Below are positions 59,101 to 64,000 of a DNA stretch of 64,000 nt, one piece after another. The notes below the pieces were generated by a model that worked only from the letters and a program-made list of their open reading frames with translations, ran no database searches and was not told the origin of the DNA. This DNA is from Ischnura elegans. Taxonomy: Eukaryota > Arthropoda > Insecta > Odonata > Coenagrionidae. Position 1 is the first letter of the stretch; each line of letters begins with the position of its first letter. The position numbers and the translations under genes were made by a program. The stretch covers positions 55,197,585 to 55,261,584 of the forward strand of contig NC_060251.1 of NCBI RefSeq assembly GCF_921293095.1. Reading direction: 5' to 3'.

Positions 59101-62100
59101 CCCTCATTACAATGTTCAATTTTACTTTACAAATCAAATATGTAAATATAAATTAGAATCACAAGTGTCCAGGGTAATTACTCACGAAGGAAAATCGGAA
59201 GTGACAACACATACCATTACTTCACTAATCAAATTAACGTAATTTTTAGACAGGATTGATAAGTATTCAGGACGAAAAATTCTCAGTGACTACGTGTGTG
59301 AACAAACGCAACTACTTTCATTACCTGACCCCCTTTTTGTTTATTTTCGCATCCTCAGCAAGAATTGTTGGCCATTATTATTATTCACCATTGTTTTTCT
59401 CCCATTGTCATAAAGAATTGTTACATCAGTGTCTATACTACAACTTCCTGGTAGATATAATCTCTGTTCTACACCCTCTGGTTGTTATACTCTCTCACCT
59501 GAATGAATTATTTCATAATTTGTTCAGTGTTTGATGCCTTTTGGGTGTCAAAGACTATGTTCATGCAGTGGCGTATCTATGAGGGGGGTTCAAGCCCCCC
59601 ACTTGGGTATCCAATTTACTCTACATAGAACGGTTATTTTTTTCTGACCCCCACTACTGCTCGAATTTTAAACCTCACTTAGCCACCCTCTTGTCCCTAT
59701 CCTGGATCCGCCACTGTGTACATGGAAAGAATGTAAATCTTCATCATTAAGCAAGGTAATGCCCGCGGAAGTAAGCTGCCGAGTTGGTGGTTATGGTAGA
59801 GGGAAGAAGTGTTTTACTGCAGGGAACTGAGAACGCTCAATAGACCTGAAGAATTTTACTGTCGCAAGCTGCCGATAGCCAAAATTCAATAATTTACAAA
59901 AGCTTTTAAAATTTGACTTGCATTCATTTTAAGTCTTGAGAATAATCTAAAATGACTTCGAACACCTAGCACTGGGGCTTTCACTCAGGCCAAAAATCAC
60001 ATTTCATTAAAATAATGGGACAGACAGAACAGAAAAGTAAGTTCCAGCAAAAAATTACATCATTCAGTTATCCTCTCATAATTTCCCTGTAAAAAAAGGA
60101 GAAAGTTGCCAACCACATTTTAGTATTAGGTGACGTCATGAGAGTTCCATTTCATAAACTTGTTCAGACATAACCATTCATTAAGACAGTGAATCACTCA
60201 CATGAAGGTTAAAAACAGCAAACCATGGTCAGGTCAAAGAGTAGTGATCTGAGAAGTAGTGATCTTCTTGGTGGGAGTTTATGGCATAATCAACTTTTCA
60301 GTGGAAGGATTAATGCTGTTGATTATTTGCTACAAATATACTGAGAGGTAGGCAGCAGAGTGAACAATGGAAAGATTCTGGTCTCTTTATTTTTCAACCC
60401 CATGCGATAAACTGCAAGTATTTCTGGTAATCTAGATTAATGGGGAGGCATCCTTTGTTGATCAATGAGAGCTGTACGAATTCAGCAATTTATGACCTTT
60501 GTTATGAGATGGGCTACATTGTCACATTAGCCTGTTGAGATAGGAAGTGATGTCTTCATAGTATCTTTTGATTAATTTTGAATTTCTAGTTTATTGCATG
60601 ATGGAGTTGGGTTTGTAGCTACTTGAAATGTGTTTGGTGGCACTGCTAGTGTTTTTTTTTGCACCAGTATGGATTGTCTGAGTCCGTAAGAGTTAGTGTT
60701 CACCACCAGAGTTTGAATAACTTATGTCATAAATGTGTGGAACTTCATTTACTTTTGTTAGCTATCTCATATTTCATTCAAGAATAGTCTCTTGGTAAAA
60801 GTTTCAAGTCAATAATAGATAAAGATTTTTAACTGATTCATTTCTCAGTGATCCAGTGTTAAATTCAATTAGAATTGAAACAAATTGAATTCCAAGTGAA
60901 TGCTAACAGTGGAGTGCTCTCATCACTGTCACTTGCTTGACACCTGAAATTTTATTGTACTAAATTGAGCTACATTTCTCTTTCTTTAATGTCAGCATTG
61001 AACCTTTTTTTCTGTATGAGCAGCCAGATATACTCCAGAGTAAGGTGGAGAAAAAATTTTTGAAATAAGATATTGAAACCTTTTTCTTTATTGCATAAAT
61101 CAAAAAACACAAATCTTGAACACAATTGATAAATATTTAGGACAAGAAATTGGGTGCGACAATGCGTAAGACTAAATGCCACTATTTCCATTATATTTCT
61201 CCCCTTGTTTGTTTATTTTCACGTCTTCCAAGAGAATTATCTTTCACCATTATTTGACTCTCATTAGTTTCTCCTGTTGTCAAGGATAATTGTTTCGTTA
61301 GCCCCATTTTAAAGAAAACGTTTGAGGGACTTAAAGTCATTTTCTTTTAAATGTCTTCGAAACACAACTCTTAAACTTTAATAATGCAGCAAAAAATTTT
61401 TGTAACATAACCTTCCTTAACTTCTCCAGTGGAAGCCCCTGTGCCTTCGAGTTTGACCTTTCCTTTTTTTTTTCTTTTGTATCTATGAACTCCACCACTG
61501 CCACCCAGGCCAGCTACTTATTTTAAATATCTGAATGGACTCTCTCCATCATTTTTTACTATAGTTTTAGTTGTTCTCGTGATTCATGAATTCACAGCTG
61601 ATGAAGGAGCAATGCAATTCTGAAATGTTGGCTGATTAAAGAGTCCGAAAGCCTAAGAGCAAAACTTTTCCTGGGCCAAGAATTGAACTAGAGATTATTG
61701 CCTTTTCTGGCCACTGTGCAGAGCAATATACAGCAAAACCTCTTTATATCGTAATGGAGGGGACCAAAATTTGGGCAGTTTGATGTATGGAGGTTCACTA
61801 TAGAGAGGTTTTTGCGATAGGCACCATTTTTTCATATAATTCGGGAATGTATTAGGTTCCTTGATTCTCATATCACTTTACCAAGGTATAAGGGGATAGA
61901 TGTTAGGCCTAGTTGTGGTCCAAAAGGTGAAGGTCGGTGCTATTATTCCATGAGGGAATTTTTTCCCATTGCAATTCATATAAATTTCACCACTTTTCAA
62001 GTTCCAGGATTGAAATTATAAATAAAAGTATCATTTTAAGACTATTTTGCTACTTGCTTACGTGCTTATTTCGTAAATTTTGAGGACTAGGAGAGGGAAC

Positions 62101-62352
62101 ATCATATTCTTTAACCAATGGCAAAAGTTATTTTGTTTATAGTTGTCTTTTAATGCTTATTAGCGTGTTTGTTGAATATTTTTTCATTTAATTATCTTGT
62201 CAACTCATGTAATAGCATTCATAAACCTTTATCAGGCATTCCAAATGTTGAGGAAACATTATATCCTAGTCTGGGAGATTCACAAAGCCATGTCACGGAA
62301 ACCCAGGGCACTGAAAGTGAGGCGGGAGTTCCATCATTGCCCCCAAAACCAG
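38133..62352 (+). CDS. cindr: CIN85/CD2AP family SH3 adaptor (cindr), 5' part; continues past window
   Basis: Endocytic and cytoskeletal scaffold; its SH3 domains bind Cbl-type PxxxPR motifs and, in Drosophila, link adhesion to actin (family knowledge). Exons: 38133-38136, 39100-39260, 43288-43354, 48670-48806, 58043-58154, 62236-62352; 199 full codons. The first coding exon holds only ATGG, and the join gives [13 protein letters not shown], matching the vertebrate start MVEAIVEFDY. SH3-A spans residues 2-55 ([36 protein letters not shown]). SH3-B spans about 83-135 ([31 protein letters not shown], then VGVFPSNFV across an intron). A serine-rich linker ends in VPSLPPKP at the phase-1 donor. 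SH3-C, the proline-rich part and the coiled coil would be in exons beyond 64000. Introns reach about 9 kb and are full of transposons. Confidence 0.93.
39261..41520 (+). other. cindr intron 2, 5' part
   Basis: Apart from the hairpin at 39575, no element was recognised. The stretch 40370-41500 is less AT-rich than its surroundings and may hold old unclassified repeat DNA; no ORF there has recognisable homology. Confidence 0.45.
39575..39623. repeat. 24-bp inverted repeat with 1-base loop
   Basis: 39575-39598 and 39600-39623 are inverted copies with one mismatch (GTAAGGACAA versus GTAAGAACAA). Foldback in cindr intron 2, origin unknown. Confidence 0.75.
41521..42152. mobile_element. GGGTGGTTTCC MITE, longer copy 3
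   Basis: The right end AGGAAACTACCC is followed by TA. The left end is degenerate, but the adjoining 180 bases align with copies at 9580 and 21172. About 250 extra bases (roughly 41735-41990) relative to copy 2 suggest it is closer to the parent element, or carries an insertion. Noncoding. Confidence 0.75.
42338..42731. mobile_element. Foldback MITE with about 150-bp inverted arms
   Basis: Starts ATGCAGGGTGGAGAAAAG and ends CTCCACCCTGCAT. Arms 42338-42490 and 42580-42731 align in reverse with moderate divergence (landmarks ATAGCTGATGCCA, AAACTTTGAGCCAAG). I could not settle the target duplication. Noncoding; superfamily uncertain. Confidence 0.7.
42915..42941 (+). repeat. Hammerhead-like motif without palindrome
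   Basis: CTGAAGATGG...GAAATCCACATC, followed by GTACATGTTTTATTTTGTGG, as at many Penelope-like element ends. The stem between the conserved boxes pairs poorly here. Weak instance. Confidence 0.35.
43355..45197 (+). other. cindr intron 3, 5' part
   Basis: AT-rich intron. A G-run with flanking CAGGCAGCCCC and CCACCACTG near 45081-45147 resembles a short hAT MITE but has no target duplication. Nothing else recognised. Confidence 0.45.
45198..47074 (+). mobile_element. Pogo/Tigger-type DNA transposon with transposase remnants (long copy)
   Basis: TA-flanked, 1877 bp. Ends CAGTGGAACCTCGTTAAAGC and ATATCGAGGTTGCACTG match the deleted copy at 14328-14910. Inside, plus strand, an ATG at about 45619 opens [17 protein letters not shown], a basic start that ends quickly at a stop. 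At 46031-46090 a frame reads [20 protein letters not shown] before a stop. This matches the first catalytic aspartate block (NxDETGLFxxxxPxKT) of the pogo/Tigger DDE transposase. The 95-residue open stretch at 45748-46035 lies between them in another frame. The copy is inactive and too short to encode a full transposase. Confidence 0.85.
47867..48133. mobile_element. PiggyBac-type MITE, 267 bp, TTAA target
   Basis: TTAA at 47863-47866 and 48134-48137. Ends CACGTTGCGTACGG and CCGGTATGCAACGTG are inverted repeats. No coding capacity. Diagnostic TTAA target and CAC-type end suggest mobilisation by a piggyBac-family transposase. Confidence 0.85.
48918..49021. mobile_element. Short retro-type foldback insertion with 15-bp target duplication
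   Basis: 104 bp flanked by GTTATGGATTAGTTG at 48903-48917 and 49022-49036. Inside, 48915-48947 pairs exactly with 48961-48993 (33 bp; core GGGTTTACACCGCG) around a 13-base loop, followed by a small CGGAAGCCTCCG hairpin and AAAA. The long variable target duplication fits target-primed insertion of a folded RNA or cDNA. Inserted about 100 bases after cindr exon 4. Confidence 0.7.
49166..49461. mobile_element. hAT-type MITE, CAGTGGC family copy B (reverse)
   Basis: Left end AAGGGGCGCAGCTAGGAA and right end CGCAGCGCCACTG. Internal words (ACTCTTATATAAGTAATAT, AAAATGGATTAAACTT) match copy A reversed. Flanks CCTGTACC/CCCATACC match at 6 of 8. Noncoding. Confidence 0.75.
49550..50300 (-). mobile_element. 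LINE (non-LTR retrotransposon) remnant, reverse-transcriptase end
   Basis: On the minus strand an upstream piece (about 50110-49990) reads [20 protein letters not shown], the LxxDLxxVxxWxxxWxMxLN block of LINE reverse transcriptases. A downstream piece (49833-49624) reads [19 protein letters not shown] and then [15 protein letters not shown]. This is the PHLEYASxVWxP...LEKVQRRAxRFI block found after the RT in CR1/Jockey-like elements. Order and spacing are right, but stops and frame changes separate the pieces, and the 5' side is cut by the pogo-like element at 50318. Inactive, old copy. Confidence 0.8.
50494..52174. mobile_element. hAT-type nonautonomous element with perfect 8-bp target duplication
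   Basis: Starts TAGGGATGTGCGAATAG and ends CTATTCGACCCATCTCTA. GTTAATTG flanks both sides (50486-50493, 52175-52182). Both subterminal regions are dense in ATTCGA/TCGAAT units, as in the relative at 9839. The interior holds a 282-bp tandem duplication. 1681 bp, no transposase. Inserted into the pogo-like MITE at 50318, so younger than it. Confidence 0.9.
50834..51397. repeat. Two-copy tandem repeat, unit about 282 bp
   Basis: 50834-51115 and 51116-51397 share GTRCCGTGGGATA at the start, then CATTTCCCACGATCC-like, AGCTCGCGCAGGGATC, AAACGTGTTTC and TTCGAAGTTCCCCATTTCTG. The units have diverged by scattered changes and a C-run expansion. Inside the hAT-type element; open frames across it are not credible genes. 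Confidence 0.8.
52721..56624 (+). other. cindr intron 4, unclassified AT-rich stretch with ATCGATAT-rich part
   Basis: From about 52800 to 54060 the sequence repeatedly uses TATATCGA, CGATATA, TTTTCGAGATAT and GAAATTTTCAGGGT-like words. That gives a texture unlike the rest of the intron, but no terminal repeats or coding match. 54060-56624 is AT-rich with a small GCTTGATGAAATCAAGC hairpin near 55810. No gene recognised in either. Confidence 0.4.
56625..57637. mobile_element. Possible outer TA-flanked element enclosing a nested one
   Basis: TACAGTCAACTCTCAATTACC at 56623 and GGGTTGACAGTA ending at 57639 form short inverted ends with TA flanks. Inverted similarity beyond about 12 bp is weak. 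It encloses the clearer element at 56786-57484. Confidence 0.4.
56786..57484. mobile_element. Pogo-like TA-flanked MITE, CAGTAAAACCTCT family
   Basis: Ends CAGTAAAACCTCTATGTAGTG and GTTAAGAGGTTTTACTG, with TA on both sides. Subterminal words ACCTCTCTATAGTGAAC recur inside near both ends. A relative of the right end, reversed, occurs at 61728. Noncoding, about 700 bp. Confidence 0.75.
57725..57986. mobile_element. hAT-type MITE, CAGTGGC family copy C, perfect 8-bp target duplication
   Basis: CTCATGCT flanks the element at 57717-57724 and 57987-57994. Ends CAGGCGTGCAACTAGG and CACTGCACCACTG. Interior matches copies A and B, including a long G run. 262 bp, about 55 bases before cindr exon 5. 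Noncoding. Confidence 0.9.
58670..58838. mobile_element. Small TA-flanked MITE, CTGTATTTCTC family copy 2 (169 bp)
   Basis: Ends CTGTATTTCTCCGAATATAG and CTATATTCAGACATATACGG are inverted repeats with TA at both flanks. Contains several ATAGTCCCCC words and matches 31170-31337. Lies in cindr intron 5. Confidence 0.8.
59245..59440 (+). repeat. Diverged direct repeat, copy 1 (pair of 61120)
   Basis: Aligns with about 61120-61300: GATAAGTATTCAGGAC/GATAAATATTTAGGAC, then TTTGTTTATTTTC, then ATTCACCATTGTTTTTCTCC versus TTTCACCATTATTTGACTC. Origin unknown; no coding sense in either copy. Confidence 0.55.
59566..59716. mobile_element. Short hAT-type MITE (151 bp)
   Basis: Ends CAGTGGCGTATCTATGAGG and CTGGATCCGCCACTG. 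Target duplication TGTTCATG/TGTACATG matches at 7 of 8 (59558-59565, 59717-59724). Interior differs from copies A-C apart from the C/G-rich end. Noncoding. Confidence 0.85.
61598..61626 (+). repeat. Hammerhead-like motif without palindrome
   Basis: CTGATGA, AGGA/TTCT hairpin (one G-U pair), GAAATGTTGGC. The TTGGC that follows also occurs after the core at 18360 and 24019. A likely Penelope-like element remnant about 300 bases after the repeat at 61120. Confidence 0.4.
61728..61820 (+). mobile_element. Pogo-like fragment, CAGTAAAACCTCT family
   Basis: TACAGCAAAACCTCTTTATA followed by ATCGTAATGGAGGGGACC and GTTCACTATAGAGAGGTTT is the reverse of the right end of 56786-57484. No opposite terminus was found. 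Truncated. Confidence 0.6.
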
Positions 62353-64000
62353 GTATTATTTTTTGCTAGTGGTTTGATAGGTGGACTCTTGAGGACTTCT
62401 TGGAATAACACTCCTGGTTCTTTTTAATGTACTAGCATGAAATCCTGGGAAAACTAATCATCTTAGGAATACTAATCAAAGGCAGTGTATGAGGTGGCTA
62501 ATACTTTCTACATTATGACGGTTATGGGATAGGATAAATTCTAATCTTAGAATGTGTTTGTAGAGTAGCTGTATATGTAAACTTGGTTTCCGACAGCTAA
62601 TTATGGGTTGAAGAATCCATCAAGGAAGTGGATAATAAATTTCCCAATACTTGACTGAATACCTTGTTACTTGTCTTGTCTCATCTAAGTGTATATTTGT
62701 CTTTCTTTATTGTAGCTTAAAGCATTCCTTACTGCTCTTACATATGCATGTGAGTGGTTTTAGCTGTAATCTTTAAATATCTTCTAGATGTGCATTATAT
62801 GGTGGGGTACAAACATACATTACTATGGAAATTTTGTGAGATAAGTCTTAATCTTCTGTTGCAATCAGGCTGTGGCTTGTGGCTGTTGTTCCTTGCCATA
62901 GTTAGAAAGTTAATGAATCAGTTATCATTGCAGTATAAATATATGTGAATGGTCTTAAAAGTATTATCTATTATTAATGCCTCACCATTACTAGGATTTA
63001 ATGAAGCCACACTTAAATTTTAGATGTGCATGCAAAAATATACTTAATTGGAATGACCTCATATTTCTTGTTCTGGCAAGTAGAATTTTTTATGTCTGTG
63101 ATTAAATTATTAGAAATAACACTCAAATGTAATGTGTGCACGAACATGCAGTGAGTGTGTTTGAATGAACCACACATTAAAAATTATCAAGTAAATACCC
63201 AAATTTTCAATTTAATAATGTTCAGCTAATGTAGGTCTGTATAGCAAATTTTGGCATGGCTGCAGTCTTATTAAAGATTGATTTAATGGCCTCTGTTATG
63301 CACTGATAATGATGGCTATTCCACCAAATCAAAAGCACTGTTGCTCTGTTCCCTGACTATTGCCACAAAGTGAAAGCACCCACATATGTTTGTATGCATG
63401 AATGAATTGGCCAGAAAGTTCACTAGTAGTAACTGTTGTACATTTTTTGTATGCTTTCTTGTGTACTTGTTGTACAGTTTTGTTTTGTTGTACAGTTCTC
63501 GAAGAGAGATGGAAGACTTCTTTCTTTGCAGACTTATTGGCTTCTTATCCTTATTTTTGCTCTTTTCACCCATCAATCTACTCAGCCCTTACTGTTTTTT
63601 AATGTAAGATTGTTTTAGAAGCATGCTTTCACTTTCATAATCATTATTTTTCTTTTTTACGACTTATGGTGTTGTTCCCATAAAATGTTGAGTATGTGTT
63701 TGAGCACTAAGCCATTTAAAATCATTTTACCTTGAAATAGTCTACACAAAAAGTTCAAATGGATGAAATGCCTTAATATACCTTGAGCCTTACTTGAATT
63801 ATGTCAAATACTCTTTTACATAATACCATGACAAGCGATTAAGTTAAGAGTGCCTAAAAAAATATCATTAATTTTCCTAAAATTGGCCATGTTGGACACT
63901 TATTTTAAAGTTTGTTGGAACTTCCTTGATCTATGTGGAAACTTGTAAAACAGTTCGTCTCTTTCCAATATTCATTGTACCAATGTGGTAGTTTCAAAGG
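62353..64000 (+). other. cindr intron 6, window end
   Basis: Runs from the donor after exon 6 to the window edge. The next exon should complete a phase-1 codon and lead to SH3-C; I saw no such exon here. Several short open frames near 63316-63618 overlap on both strands and look like chance. Nothing else recognised. Confidence 0.5.

Larger units (their letters stand above)
59725..62235 (+). other. cindr intron 5, 3' part
   Basis: Mostly plain AT-rich intron. It holds the second copy of the 59245 repeat at 61120-61300, the hammerhead-like motif at 61598 and a pogo-like fragment at 61728. Confidence 0.45.

Noticed and set aside
63316-63618. Cluster of overlapping short frames on both strands near the right edge
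   Set aside because: Several frames cover the same bases, all hydrophobic or lysine-rich as expected of T-rich DNA; no SH3-C or other family motif.

Overview
The window is nuclear DNA from an arthropod, most likely an insect. It has split genes with GT-AG introns, large AT-rich introns, an insect-like gene set, and a dense mix of small DNA transposons (hAT, pogo/Tigger, piggyBac types) with Penelope-like and LINE retroelement debris. I cannot name the species. I saw no bacterial-style operon, CRISPR array or rRNA gene, and no LTR retroelement, virus copy or Polinton.

Four host genes are present. (1) Minus strand, 252-1522: the N-terminal part of cathepsin B, whose 3' exons lie off the left edge. 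(2) Plus strand, 2303-29651: a complete 14-exon WDR3/UTP12 gene of 972 residues, a WD40 scaffold of the SSU processome. (3) Minus strand, 32817-37241: a complete 6-exon SDE2 gene of 295 residues, with an N-terminal ubiquitin-like domain, a GGKGG cleavage site and the conserved Sde2 core. (4) Plus strand, from 38133 past the right edge: the first six coding exons of the CIN85/CD2AP family adaptor (Drosophila cindr), with SH3-A and SH3-B. Cathepsin B/WDR3 and SDE2/cindr are each divergent pairs sharing a short upstream region (about 0.78 and 0.89 kb). WDR3 and SDE2 converge across about 3.2 kb. Exon joins were chosen by splice consensus and by reading-frame continuity, which is exact at every junction.

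The rest is repeat-rich. TA-flanked pogo/Tigger-like elements occur at 14328, 45198 (with transposase remnants), 50318 and 56625/56786, with fragments at 23602 and 61728. hAT-like elements with 8-bp target duplications lie at 19845, 26967, 49166, 50494, 57725 and 59566, and probably 9839. A TTAA-flanked piggyBac-type MITE sits at 47867. Two TA-flanked MITE families recur (9580/21172/41521 and 31170/58670). A 3.9-kb element with 57-bp identical terminal inverted repeats and no recognised transposase fills much of WDR3 intron 8. Several transposons are nested.

The most interesting signal is a set of eight places where a hammerhead-ribozyme-like core (CTGAnGA, a short hairpin, then GAAAC) occurs. 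Six of these lie in inverted-repeat or foldback structures. The hairpin stem changes in sequence while staying paired at the stronger loci. A Penelope-like ORF remnant lies in the same gene, so I read these as foldback copies of Penelope-like element ends. One of them (18097-18423) is a palindrome with 163-bp arms and, by my reading, a single mismatch.
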